Source: Pratylenchus scribneri (Eukaryota; Nematoda; Chromadorea; Rhabditida; Pratylenchidae). From it: a stretch of 64,000 nt of DNA. The stretch is taken from assembly GCA_030063045.1 (NCBI GenBank), contig JAQSEB010000064.1:186001-250000 (forward strand), read 5' to 3'. The translations under genes and the position numbers were made by a program. Of the stretch, positions 1 to 13,400 are shown in pieces (within the stretch, counting starts at the first letter, position 1; the number at the start of each line of letters is the position of its first letter). The notes below the pieces were generated by a model. The model saw only the letters and a list, made by a program, of their open reading frames with translations, did no database searches and was not told where the DNA came from.

Positions 1-232
1 ACTTAAGAGTATTAAACCATTTAAACCAGCTTATGGTTTTTGGGTTCAAATTCAAAACTAAGTTAGAATTGGTTAAACCTGTGCAAAATCAGAGCAAAAA
101 ATGCCTCTTAATGAGATCTAATTTGAATATAAATAAGATTTTGGGATCTAGGGCAAACCCTGGAACCGTTAATATCTTTTTGATATTTTCAATATATCTC
201 ATTAAAATTAAACCATATTTTCTTCATTTAAG

Positions 233-1773
233 TTGTGGGGAATGGATCAACTGATTGAGGCGAATGCATCGACTTCATCAATGATGGATTTAATAAAGCA
301 AAGGGAAAAAGAGGAACAAGAAGCACAAAAAAGGCCAAAAATATTGTGCGATTCCAGTTTTCCATTTACGGCATATCGAATTGTTTTACAAAAGCGAGAA
401 AAAATGCCAAAAAAACAATTCAATTTTAATCATTTTTAGCAATGAATGTGACACATCCACAGAAATATCATCAATTTGTGGAAGTTCACGTTCCGGCCCA
501 TATGAAAAACATAAATTGCATCAACAAAACAGAGATATAAATTCACAAAATTCCCAAGGGTCAATTCAAATCAAAATTAAAAAATTAAACTCTTTCACAC
601 ATTTCAGCCTTTGGGAATTGACCGGAAATGGCGGCAAAAATTCTCGTGCCAAATTCGAGAAGCCCGAAAATGCCAATGCCATTTCTCAAGGTCGAGAGCA
701 TGAGGGAATGCTTGTTCCTGGCCAAATGTTCGACAGTGTGATCAGTTCACATTCTTCGTTGGCATCCAATTCTGTTCAAAGGCAAATTTTTTTAAATAAA
801 TTTGGGACATTGCAGTTCATTCTATTTGTCCTAATCTAGCGATAAAGTGGTTCGGAACGAGAGTTGGGCCTCTGGCTTTATGGAAATCTGCCCCAATGGC
901 CCAATGAACGGGATAGGGAGATAAGGGGAACTCTATTTTAAATTATTCTTTATTAATTGTAGGGAAAATACGATAATAATATGAAGGGTAAAAGTCTAGG
1001 GTAAACGCCTTAATATTAATAGGAGAAAAAAAGAGAGGGCTTTTAAAAGGCAGCTTGGGGCAATGTTTGATTGATAGGTTGACTGAAAGGCGATTAGGCA
1101 AAAGTGGGGGTACAGTAGGAAAAGATCTTATGGTAGGCATTGCTGGCATTGACACTATCATATTCAAGAGGCCATAGCCATAAGCCAAATATACGAAGTT
1201 TATTTCCAAATAAGAGATTAATAGACCAATTTGTATCCTAAATACTTGGAACCAAATGAATTTTCTTTTTAATAGCACAAATAAATCAAAATAATAGGAA
1301 TTAATTGCAGACTTATTAGATTTATACTTTATAGGATCAGAAGCTAAAACGGAATATTTGAAATTATCCGTAAAATCCTATAAATATGAATAAATTGCAG
1401 ATCAAGAATTGGAACAATTGGCCAACAAATGATTGGGGGTGGTGGAATAATGTACGATTCGGCAATTTGTACGGATTTCCAATCGAGCGGAGACGATGAG
1501 GATTGGCGGGAAAATTGCATTGATCAAAACAAGGAAGAGGAGGAAAAGTGCCAAATTAGACCGAGGGCCAAAAGTGGCATTCTCAGGTAAAATTAATTTA
1601 TTCAATTTGAATTAATGAATTCATTTTTAAGGAAATACGGCGACATTGATGACCGTCCCCTTTCCAAAATAAGCGAACAATCAACACCAATAAAACGGGT
1701 CAGCACTCCATCAACCGGCGGTATTCGGCCTCATTCACCGCAAGAATCCGAACCCAGTTTGGAGTGGTTTTAA
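233..1773 (+). CDS. 3' part of an unrecognised Ser/Gln-rich protein (partial at left)
   Basis: Five exons fit in phase: 233-333, 440-559, 608-781, 1401-1586 and 1632-1773, giving 240 residues to the TAA at 1771-1773. The first visible exon follows a TTTAAG acceptor and opens with LWGMDQLIEA, so it is probably internal and the gene likely begins left of the window; the Met in that exon is the alternative start. The protein is low-complexity: an acidic/Lys helix (MMDLIKQREKEEQEAQ), Ser-rich stretches, a Gly run, and a Ser/Pro tail ending in EPSLEWF. No domain is recognised and I cannot name a function. The 782-1400 intron starts with GC (AAAG|GCAAAT) and contains a copy of the dispersed repeat; the 334-439 intron may also start with GC. 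It resembles the disordered cytosolic tail of a larger protein, which is inference. Confidence 0.6.
836..1155 (+). repeat. Dispersed repeat family A, copy 1 (intronic)
   Basis: About 320 bp inside the 782-1400 intron. It shares ordered blocks with copies at 46240, 47790 and 57285: a GC-richer head, GGGGCAATGTTTGATTGATA, a GGTACAGTAGGA-like block, and the end GGCATTGCTGGCATTGACA. All four copies point the same way. No terminal inverted repeat and no coding capacity were seen. Confidence 0.75.
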
Positions 1774-4700
1774 TATTGGAAAATGATTGAATAATAAATG
1801 GCCTTATTTCCCCCAATGCTCATTCATTTTATTAATAAATATTTTGCTTAACAATCAAATTTTCATTTTATTTTATTTGTTGTTCATTCGAAATTAGGCA
1901 TAAATTTTTTAAAAAATTATTTCTGGAATTAAATGTTGCCAATCCCCAAAATTTTATTCCATTCAACATTAAATCATTAAATTGAATATTTTGGGGTTGG
2001 ATGATTCATTCCATTCTATGCTCATTTCCATTATCCACTTCCGGCCCCGCTGGCTACCATCCAAAAATGTCCCCCACCTTCCCATTTCCTTCTAAATTGT
2101 CGTCATTTCCCCTCGCGCCCCCAAATTTGGAGAGTGCTCGCCGAAAAGCCGGGGCACATAGTATATTCCGGCGTGACAGCCAGTACCCCCTCTTTCCATT
2201 CTTCCCAATTCCATGCTAATTCCAACTAATTCGTCGAATTGTCATCCAAAAATGGGGAAATGACCTTGAACTGTGTCTGCTGAATGAAAAAGGAACACAA
2301 CACACAAAAGTAATGTGGAATTTTGGATTGTGAAATAAAATGCAGAATATGTCGAAATTTTGTGCAAAATTGCAAATGAATTGAATTGGAAATTTGTGCG
2401 ATTTTGTTGAATGTGCCCTAATATTCTTTGTTCCTCCTTTTGACGTAAAATATATGTACGCAATCTCATTAAAAAGCTTATTAATAATCTCAGAATATTG
2501 CATTTTATGCTCATCTTTTTATTAGCATTTCCTTTTTTACGTCACAAACGGTGCAATCAAAGAGTAGAAACCAAAAAAGTGCTGGTAGGAATATATCGGA
2601 TTTGGGAAGAATATTTTCAATAAATTTGGTTTAGAAATGCCAAAATGGATTATGAATGGATGGGCCAATGTTTCATCAACAATTCGGGATTTCTTTCTCA
2701 TATTTTTTTTGTAGCCTTTCATTAAGGCAAAATTTTCACAACAAATAATCTGTGGATTAATCAAAAAGAATAGATAAAGAATTAATACTTATACTGTATT
2801 GGAAAAGTGCAAATCTTGTATGAACTTATTAAACATTTATTAATTATTTAAAAAATTATTTGCCCTTCAAATTAATAATGTCTGCGACGGCTGATAATTT
2901 TCTAAACTTAATTATAATATTTATTTATTAAATTTTTATTCTATTTTTTTGCCATCTGTAAATTTATGTATTCTTTATCTGGCTTCAGTATTTTGATGGA
3001 TTTTTATTGGATTTTTAAAATTAAATTAATATTTATATTTGAATTTCACTTTTTCTATTCTCTCAAAAAGTCAGCTCAGGTATTATAATTTTGTACCAAA
3101 TTTAAACGTTTTTTACAATTTAATGTCCTTTTTTTCTTTTCATTCCAATTTCCGAAATTCCCCTCTTCCATTTTGTCCTTTGCCAATTCCTCCAGTCTGT
3201 GGTTTGGTTTTGCCCATATCAAATTTCATTTTTTCATTTCCATTTCCAAATTCATTCATTCATTCCCATTTATAGCACTGATTTCATTCCCAAATTTCCA
3301 TTCCCATTCATCACGACATCCACCAAAGTATCCAACAATTTTTGGTGTCTTCTTCCATTCCCCGAGGGTCCTTTCTCCTTCTTTCTTTTCTTGATTGAAC
3401 CCAAAAAAAGAAACATCAAAAATTCCCGTGAATTTTTCAAGGAAAATGACGTAACTTCCATCTAAGAAATTTCCGGAAAATTTTGAATTCATTTTTCTGC
3501 TTAATCCACAAAAATGTTAGCAGCAATGGCGAATGGCCGTATATCCAGTCTATAAAAATTAAATCTTCTCTCTTATGTATATTTTTGGTGATGAATAAAT
3601 TAATTCGGCAGAGGAATGTGCATTTTTTATTTGCCATTAGTCACAGAAGGCACAAAAAATGCCGATTTTGTGGGATTAAAAAGGAAATTGCAGCCGGCAT
3701 CCATTTTTGTTGCGACTTTTTGTGATTAATTTTGAGTGTCTATTAATTCAGTGTCCGGTGCATTTGCCCTCAGACGGATTAGTCATTTTTTGGGGTACAA
3801 AAATGTGCGGAAAAGAATGCCCCCAAAATTAGTTCAAAAATTGTTCAACGAAATGATGAAAAATAATTGGCCATTTTGACGAATAATTTTCGGCGGAAAT
3901 GGACCATCAAAATGATGCGACCAAAAATGAATCATTCATTCAAACATAATAGGGCCAATAGAAATGGATACAATTTTGGAATAATTAATCACACCAATGA
4001 ATGAATGAATGAATGGAGGTCACACGGGATTGAATTGGGAATTGGCAATTGGGATGGATTTAATAGACATAATAATTTACAAAGATTAGTTTGGGGGAGG
4101 GTGGCGAGGACAATGATGCGGAAAAGATTAGATGATTTTGATTGGTTTTGGATGGATGGAATTAATTGGAAATGGACTTTATGATATAAAATAATCCAAA
4201 ATTAATATTCCCTCATGCCTCATTGTCATTTTAATTTCCTCATTTCCAAGATTTATTGTAAAATACAATTTAAATTACAATCAAAAATTAATCCACCCAC
4301 CACAATATTTTCATTGGGGGAGTGGGTCAAAGTTCGTGGGTGGATTTTTATTATTTCTTTGAGGGCAGGGGTCAATTTGAAAAAACCGTGAGAATTTACG
4401 GCAAATTGCATTTTCCAATTTGCCACCGTTTCCTAATTCCATTCATTTTTGGCACTAAGGTCACGCTTCTTTGCCAATATTGTTTTGCATGTTTTTGTGA
4501 AAATAATCAACAAATAAAATGGAAAAAACATAAACATCCGTTCAAAGGAAGTTTTAACCTTTTAACATGCAAAAAATAATAATAAAAAATAAATATTTAT
4601 ATTTTTATATTTTAAATATATATAGAATTTCTCCCCCGGCATTTTCCATTGAACCCAAAAATGGACTCCCATCCTGTTCATTCGAATCAAAAATCAAAAA

Positions 4701-6444
4701 CAAATAATTCAGTGTTCAGTCTCAATTTGGACCAAATAATTTGATCTTTTGGATTCAAATTCCACCCATAATAATCTCATTCCAATGGATGACACAATTT
4801 TAAATCACTATAAAATAGTACTAAAAATGGTCATTGTTAATTTAATGAATTATTTTACCCAAAAAAAATATTTTTATAAAAATTTGTCGCATCTCATTGT
4901 GACCATCATTCATTTTCGACTTTTGAAGAGTAGTCCCGTCCACCAATTGGTGGACGGGACTACTTTGAAGCCTAAAGCCGCTGTTCCATTTGTTGTGAGG
5001 GAGAGAAAATTAAAAACAAAAAATGGATATGCACAAATGGGAGGGAAACAACAATCTTTTGTGCCAAATTAAACCCTCTTTTGGGGGGTAAAAGACCACA
5101 AATTTGATGCGCGAATATTCCACCACGATGCCCACACACCGCAGAAGACAGAACGACGACAAAAAATTGAAGCGGATCAACACTGGAGAGGAAAAGGACA
5201 AGCAATTAGAATGGAGTGCCATATTTGGATGTTTGGAATGAATGAATCGGAGATTGGAATGGATTGAATAATATTTTTTGAACAAATTCCATTTGGGCCA
5301 AAGAATTCAGTAAAAAATATATTTAATTTAATAGTCGATGCCCTAAAATTCCAGAAATTCCAGAAATTCCTTTCCCATTTTTTGCCATTCCAAAATATGC
5401 AAATATATTCTTTTGGCATATTTTTTTGCATGTTTTTCATTTCATTTTTGGGGCATTGCGCATTGCCGAATGCCGATCTTCGATTGCTAAATTTGTTTTT
5501 GACCTTTTTAGCACAATTTAATCCAGCAAGGGATTATTTGTTTGGTTGGCCACGAGTTGTTTTGTGATATTTTCGCTTCCGGAAAAAATTCATTCAAAGT
5601 TCAAATTCAAATTTGATGGAGGATGTTTTCGAAGGGAAAGGGAAAGGGGGATGTTAATATAAGAAGGGGGGATGTTAATAATGTTCATCAAGGGATTCCA
5701 AATTGTAGTCAAATTCTTGGGGAAAGCCATTTTTATTATTAACAATGTTGACGTAAATTTGGATGGAATCTTCAATTTTGGGGAACAGAAGCACAGGAAT
5801 TGGCCATAAATAAAAATATGCGACCCAAAAATGGAATCAAAAATTGGAGTTTCAATTAATCATTGATGATGGATTCATTCTTTCATTCTTTTCTATAAAA
5901 TACTCGTAACCCGTACAAATTAGAATATTAATTTTTTTCAAATTTATCATTGTTTGTGCCTTTGAAAATGGCTGTTTAATTAAATGTGGCAAATAAAATG
6001 ATGAAATGAAAGGGAAAGGGGGAAATGAGAACAAATGCAAATATTCCATTCATTTGTGTTTTTTGGCCATTCAAAGCCACCAAATTTGTAGAAAAAAAAA
6101 ACAATAAATATTATGAAATGTTACTAAAAATAGTTGGAATTAGTGCTGAATGAATAACACAGTTTGGACGAGGATTTAATGGGGAATGGGGGTGGCCAAA
6201 AGAATACAAACAAAATAATAATATTTTAGTGAGATCGAATAAAAAAATGAATGATTTTGTAAAAAATATTCTAGCTGAATGGATTGTGGAATTGGAGCAG
6301 GAAAAGGGAAAGAAGGATGCACGCGGGGAAAATAAAAAATATTAATGTAAAATGCAATGCAATTCAATGCCAATTCCCGTCATCAAACAAAAATATTTTA
6401 AATCCATTCAAAAATAATTTTTCTCCATTCATTCAATTAATTAT
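1774..6444. other. Intergenic stretch without recognisable genes
   Basis: AT-rich sequence with many short homopolymer and ATGAATGA-type runs. Open frames here lack splice-consistent partners and protein-like composition. The only distinct structure is the 36-bp palindrome at 4929-4964. Confidence 0.5.
4929..4964. repeat. Perfect 36-bp palindrome flanked by TTGAAG direct repeats
   Basis: Two perfectly complementary 16-nt arms (AGTAGTCCCGTCCACC and its complement) surround AATT. The sequence TTGAAG lies immediately on both sides, like a 6-bp target-site duplication. The palindrome is much more GC-rich than its surroundings. Confidence 0.85.
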
Positions 6445-7478
6445 TCATCTCCTGGCGAAACTTTCCGATTTGATTGCCGACAAATATGCGGAAAATGTTG
6501 GCTCACTGTTGCACAAATCATAATTGCAGACACACCGGAATGCGAATTCAACGGCCAAATCCGGTTTAATTGTCAGGAATCGGCTGAAGTCATAGCGCTG
6601 AAAAAATGCGGAAAATGAAAAATTTGAATTAGAATTTAATATTTTTTCATAAAATGTGGAAAGAATTAATCCCCTCTTAAAAATATTGGTGTACCCTTTT
6701 ATAATTTGGGAGAGTGGATTTTGTGTGTGTAAACCAAAATAGGGAAGTTCAAAAAGGGATTAAAATATTATTTTGAAATATTTATCCATTAATTAATTCT
6801 GCATTTTGCCCACCTCATAAATGCAAACAGTCAAAATCCGATATTCCTCTTGGCTCATTGAGAATGCGGTGTTGTACATTGTCATCATGTCATTTTCGGG
6901 TCCAAGTCCGAATTGGCTGCCATTTACCAGCTCATTGCCAACAATTGTGGCCGGCACAAGGGCACAATAAGTCCATGAATCATTTTGAACAATTGTGGTT
7001 TTGCCCTGGAACACAGGAAAAGAATTATTGTGGCTGGCGGCATTTTTAATGAATTTTTTGAATGCAAAAATTGGGTGTACCAAAAATATAATCCGAAACA
7101 AAAGAATGAATTATATCCGCCTTTTTCATTAGAACATTTTACGGAAATTATAACAATTGAAGAATTCATGGAATAGGTGGAAAAAGGCAGACGAGACGAA
7201 TGACATTTTTTATTGCATTCTTTGGTCAAGTCATTTTGGCCAAAAAAGGTCTTTTTGGATGTTCTTTTAATTAAAAATTCCCGTGACTTTCGATGAATTT
7301 AGCACAAAAAGAAGTGAATTGCTCAAATGGATTTAGATCAAATAAAATAAAATAAACTCACATTAACAGTTTCATAGCAAGCCAACCCAACGACAGCCGG
7401 GATTTGGGCGCTGAATGAGGAAATGATGGAAAGTGCGAGCACAAGTGCCAACAAATTTCGATTCAAATTTGAGGACAT
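6445..7478 (-). CDS. Secreted Ly6/uPAR-like (three-finger type) protein
   Basis: Three exons, all phase 0: start at 7478 to 7362, then 7005-6814, then 6597-6445 (TGA at 6445-6447), 153 residues. I chose the Met at 7478 because it is followed directly by a strong signal peptide (NRNLLALVLALSIISSFS); an in-frame Met at 7697 would add 73 polar residues and is the alternative. The mature part has LACYETVN, then NDSWTYCALVPA, then YRILTVCIYE, and ends with RCVCNYDLCNSE. That terminal CxCxxDLCN pattern is the hallmark of the Ly6/three-finger fold, and nematodes have many such small secreted or GPI-linked members. There is no clear C-terminal hydrophobic tail, so secretion is more likely than anchoring. 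The donors GTGAGT and GTGGGC are standard. The specific role is unknown. Confidence 0.8.
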
Positions 7479-10400
7479 CGACCGATGATTGTGATGATTG
7501 GAAGATTGGATGGATGTGGCATTGTTCTGATTATTTTCGGCCTGATCCCTTCCATTCGATGGCCGCCGGGCGAGAATGGTCGATTCGGCTGGGAAAAGTG
7601 CGCAAATTTGTTGGACTGGTTGATCCTTGAAGGTCATGATGGAAGGCAAATGAAAATTTGAATTTGAACTGTTTTTATTTATATTTGAAGTTTCCAACAG
7701 GAAAATTTGTTTTGAAGCGATGAAAAATATTCGTTGAATTTATATCTCTAAAAGGGGATGGAATATATTAACAAATAAAAATCGGAAGAAAAAAAAGTTG
7801 CGAAAAAAAGTGGCCTCAAGGCCAAATTGGCCGATTGGTTTTGGTCAATGATAAATGAATGAATGGAATATTCGGGGAATAAATCAGCTGCGAAAAATTG
7901 CAGTTGGCCAAGGCCACGAAGGTCGTGTGAAATAAATATTAAAAAAGGGAAACTTGAATTGGAGAAAAGGAAAGGAATGCGCGCATTTTTGGCAAGGTCA
8001 AAATTGTCGGAAATGATGAATTGGTGTTAGGAGGATTGGTTGGGCTTGGGCCAAAGATCGAAAAACCTTTTAATGCCCCGGGGTTTTTTTCAAAAGTATT
8101 TGAATTTATTTTATGAACAAATTTATAGAAAAATGCCCTCAAGAATGAAAAATTTTACACTGACTGAGTAAAAGTGGGCATCGAGAGGAAAATGAGGGGG
8201 CCGGGCAATGGCAAATGGCCTCGAATGGCTCTTTAAATGCTGTCGCGCATTGGAAAAGGGGGAGGAGAAGGAAATGAAGGGGTGGGCTATAGGGGGATGC
8301 ACATTATGGCCCGCGGGGTGACGGATGGAAATGGGCGGAGTCAAATTGATGGGAAGGAGGCAATGGATGGTCGAGAATGGGGGGAATGGAATGAATTGAC
8401 ATTGTAGAATGGTGCCAATGCCAAAAATGATGCAATTGGGAATTTTGAGGATGGGCCACAAATGTGACCAAAAGCCAAAATTGAATGACTGACCAAAGGG
8501 GGAAAAGGTCAATTTCCAAATGAAGGTTGACGCCCAATTTCCCAGCGGCAATTTCTCATTCATCTCCAAAAATATGCCCTAAAGGCACTATTTTTGGCTT
8601 GAAATGGAAAAGCGGCTGGCACAGACCTTCCAAAAGAGGAATTGCCTAAAATGAGCCATCTCCATTTTTCGATGCCCCCACGCCTTCCTCCTCCCAGCCC
8701 CAAATAAGGGTCACATTTACGTGGCCAATGGGAAAAGGTGAAAGAACAAACATTGACATCGAGGAGGAATTCTTGGAAGTCTAAATGTGGGAAGTGGATG
8801 AGAATGAATGTGGCCTATGGGTGAGGGGGAAATGAAGGGTGAATAATTAGTTTGGCCGGCATTTTAGTCATAAAAATGGATGAATGATGCACCTGCCCTC
8901 TTTGCGCATTTCCCCAATTTGACTAAACTTCAATATTTGACGCCAAAATGGTGAGAATTGCATTTTTAGATTTCAACGTAAAAAACTAATATTAATATTG
9001 GCATTGGAACAGATGTTTTGAATATGGAAATGGTTGGATTAATATATAGTTGAATTTATGGGGGAGGAGGGTGGGAAATTGGGTCAAATTGAATTAAAAT
9101 AAATATTTTTTAGACAAATATTTTGTCTCGAATTTTGAATTGGCCCCCGCATTTCAATTTAAAAGGTGAACCGTCTCCCCCCTTCAATTCCCACACATTT
9201 TGGTGACGACAATGTCCATCAGCCGAATTGATGATACCCAAAAGCGAAGTTGGCTTTGATGGGCCTTCTCTTCCACTCCAACGGGTTTGTACATATTCTA
9301 CATACCAATGTACGAATGAATGGATGAATGGCATTGGAAAATGGTGTAAAATGGCCAAAATGGGCATTTTGTGAATGTATGGGATGGGATGGACCAGTCT
9401 GGGACAAATTGCAATGAGGGGAAATGTGGGCAAATCGGTGGGGGCTAATGAGCTCGATGAGCCCACATTCAATGTGGTCGATGGATGAATTACAAAAATG
9501 GTAGAGAGGCAACGATTTTATGGTTGGCCAAATTTTTGGTGACGATTTTCCTGCGAAAAGGTTATCAAAAAATGAAGGAAAAGCTCATTAGGGAAATAAT
9601 GAAAAAGTCATCAAAGGAAAAATTGGCAAAAATGATACTGTGAACAAAAATAAAAGGCAAATGAATTCACACTTATTTAGCAGAAATGGAACATTGAAGT
9701 TGATTTTATGTCAAATGGCAAAGTACATAAATGCGAAATGGATGATAATTCAGAAATGAATGAGTGAATTACATCAAAATGAGTAATAAAAATGCAAAAA
9801 AAAAAAACTAATTAATGTGAATTGAATTGAATATGATTGGCCAAAATGATGCAAACAATACTCCCTCCCTTTATAATATTCCAATTTTATTCCAAAAAAT
9901 TTGCCTCGATTGCGCATATAATAAATATATTTACGCGTGGAACAAATTAGGTTAATTGAATTTGATTACCCTGAAGGGGCAATTGTTTGATATTTTAGCA
10001 CAAAAATTTATTAAAAAAAGGCACTTTTTGATGACCAAAAATAGGTAGAATAGAAATGAGTAAATTTCAATATTAATTTATCTGAATTAATGAATATTTG
10101 TTGTATAAAATCCAAGAAAGAAATTTTCTTTTGAATTTATTCAAAAAACACTATTTTCAAGGTCGAAGAATATTTTATTAATATTTTGTTAAAATATATA
10201 TGAATTTGAAAAGGAAGAGAGGATTTGCGTGGATTTGGCCATAATTCCCGGAATGCGCAAAAAAACACTGAAAAAATGAGGGAAAATGGCCACCCAAAAT
10301 ATGAGGAAGGGGGAAATGTGTAATTATGCTAATTTTGGTTGGATTTTGGGGGCATTTTGGCAGATCAGATTATCCCAAAACGGGAAATACCAATGTGGAA

Positions 10401-13400
10401 AGCGCATCTTATAGGCCAATTTTGTGTTAAAAAATGTTTTTTTTTTCATAAAAAATAATTTAAAAATTTGTCTGCATTTTTTTTTGAAAATTAGCAACCA
10501 AAAATTTTTTGTCCCCATTTTTCTCAAATTTATTTTTAATTGCCGGAGGGTCATTTTGGCTCAATTATCCTTGGGTCAGATTCAAATATTTCCATTCCAT
10601 TCAAATAATTCCATAATCACCCAAAAGCGTCATAATTGCCCTCAATTTGTAATGAACATTCAATGCAGCGAATTTTGAATGGAATTACTTTTTTTGCGTA
10701 AATATTTTTATTTTCTTTGCACTTTTTGCCCATCAAATTATTATTTTCCTACTGTAAAGATAAATGAAGGAGGAATTGGGCATCTTCATTAAAATTGTTC
10801 CCCTCAAATATCGTAATAAAAATAAAATAACATTGGCCAAAATAGTTTGAGAGCCATTATTCCCGCACACATTTTTGATGTATTCCCAAAATGTTTGGGA
10901 TGGGAATAAATGGCGGGCGGCATTGTGGGAAAAATCATAAAAAGATAAATTTATTTGAAGGGTAGAAAAATACAAAACACAAATATTTTCCCTTTATCGG
11001 AAAGGAAGGGTTAAATTCCATTTCGGCAATTTTTATAATGCCAAAATCCTTAGTTTATGCACTCAAAAATGATCGCCCATTTTCGTCATAAATTGAATGA
11101 TTCATCTTTTAAAATATTCATTTTTCTTGATTAAAATTGGATATTATAATTTTGATGTTTTTCACAAAATGGGAAGGGAATTTTTCGGCAGTATCTTGTT
11201 CCTTCCAATCCCCGGGAGGGAGGATTATTTATTAGTTTCGCAAAAAATGGAAAAATGTCAAAAAATATTTGCGAAAGCTAAAAGTCAAATTGATACCCGC
11301 AAATGGAATCCGTGACATATTATATTAATATTAATATGGAAGGTAATTAAAAATGAATAATTATAATAAAAACAATTTTGGGTATACTCTCCATTTTATT
11401 TACAGTAATACTATTTTATTGCCATTTTGTGTTTATGTCCAATTTATTCCATTCATCATATTATTTTGCTGCAATTTTATGTAAAAAAAAGTGCAAAATT
11501 AAATGAAGGGGAAATGAAATTAGTCTTAAATTTCGAGGGAATTTTTAATGAATTAAAATGACGAAAAATAGGCCCAAAATTTTGTTTGTAATTTAAATTG
11601 CACTTTAATTACAAATACATTTTTCCCTAAATTGGCCATTTCCCAAACACATTTGCCATTTAGAAAATTTTAAAATATTTATTCACGAGTTTGTCTGGTA
11701 AAAAATGACGAAGAAAGGTGAGAAATTGAAATGAAGTGGGTGGATTTGACGTAGAAACAATGAATTTTAAAAATATTAAATAAAAAATAGTCAAATCCGT
11801 CACTAATTGAAAAAAAACAGATTAATTTTTAAAAATGAAAAAAATACAAATTAAAATGTATTTTCGGGCTGGCCCAATTCCAACAATTTTGTTGAAATTG
11901 AGATTTGGGACAATCCACTCTTTCCTACTACATTCACTCATTTTTGTATTTTTATTAATGTTCATCGCGTGCCACCAAATAAAAGGATAATTTTGGATGT
12001 TTTCGACAAAAACATTCGCAACAATTTTTGTGTTCATTCAATCAGAAAAGAAGACGAGAATATATTTTTTTAATTATTTTGATTATTTTGTACTATTATT
12101 GTCAAACAAAAAATGTACAAAATAAGAATAATTTATGAACAAATTTAATAGAAATTGGATTAAAAAGAAAAATAAAATTAATTTTTATGATTAACCTAAT
12201 TAATTAATCATAGATTTTTTGTATAAAAGTACAAAGATATTTTCCGGTTATTTTTGCAAATCAGCGAAAACATCAAACAAAAATTGAGAAAAACAAACCA
12301 AAACGGATTTTTGTCCATTTTTTCATTAAACCTGTTTTCCCCCATCGGAGGAATGTCCATTTTTGGGGCAGTAAAATTACTTTGGCGAATTCGACCTTTA
12401 TGGTTTTTTTTAATATTCTTGAGTAATTATTCTTTTTATTTTGCTATTCAAAGTCCAAGGGCAAGGCCAATCGCCAATGATCAAAAATGAATTGGTTAAA
12501 TTAAAATGGGGAATTCCCTAAAAATTTATGGAGGAGAAGTGATGTCTGATCATTTTTAAAATATTTGGTAATATTTATATTTTGATTTTATCGAAGAGAA
12601 TGGAAAAGAACAAATTCTTATTCTTAATAAAATATAAAATGGAATAATACTTTTATTAAATTAAATAAATTTTTTTGTGTTGATTGAAAGAAAATATATT
12701 TTTAAGGCTATATAATTTGGCCCTAACTAAATGTTAGGGCTTATTAGGGTTAGGTTTATGGCCAAGGATGGGTTTAGAGCTAAAGCTAGGTAGGGTAGGA
12801 AATCTTAAAGAAGCGTGATTTGGCCAATTTATATAGCCACACGAAAGTTTTTGGGTAAATTAATAATACATTATACATTTTCAATATAAGATTGCATCAA
12901 TAACCAATCCAATTAGAGGAAATATTTGTTTTTTCCAATCATTTTCACTATTTAAGGATTCCACCCTCTTCTATATATAATTAAAAACCTCTTACATAAA
13001 TTAGTATTTTGCACTAATTGAATGGGTGTTGGTTGGGGGCGAATGAGACATTCATTAAACGGAAATAATATTTGGCATGGCATATTCCCACCCACACTCA
13101 TGCAAATTTGTTTATTTTCATTAAAAATTGTTTGAATTATTAATAAATCCGCCCTCATAAAGGGCAATAAATTAGAGGAACTAAATTTTGATTACAGTCA
13201 ATGTAGGGAATTTTACACGAAAATTGAATTAAGAAAGTGAATTCTGAATTGTTAAGGAGAATTTTTTAACAAAATAAAAAGTGCAAATTGATGATTGGAA
13301 CAATTAAATAGTCTCAAGGGGAAAATTGGAAAGAGGGGGGGGGGGCACGTGATTGGTTGGGGAGAAAATGGAAAGAATGACGGAAAATGGGCAAATGCCA

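Noticed and set aside
8123..9472. Minus-strand frames of 148 and 120 residues
   Set aside because: Composition is Pro/His/Phe/Ile-rich without signal, domain or splice-compatible neighbours; it looks like the complement of purine-rich non-coding DNA.
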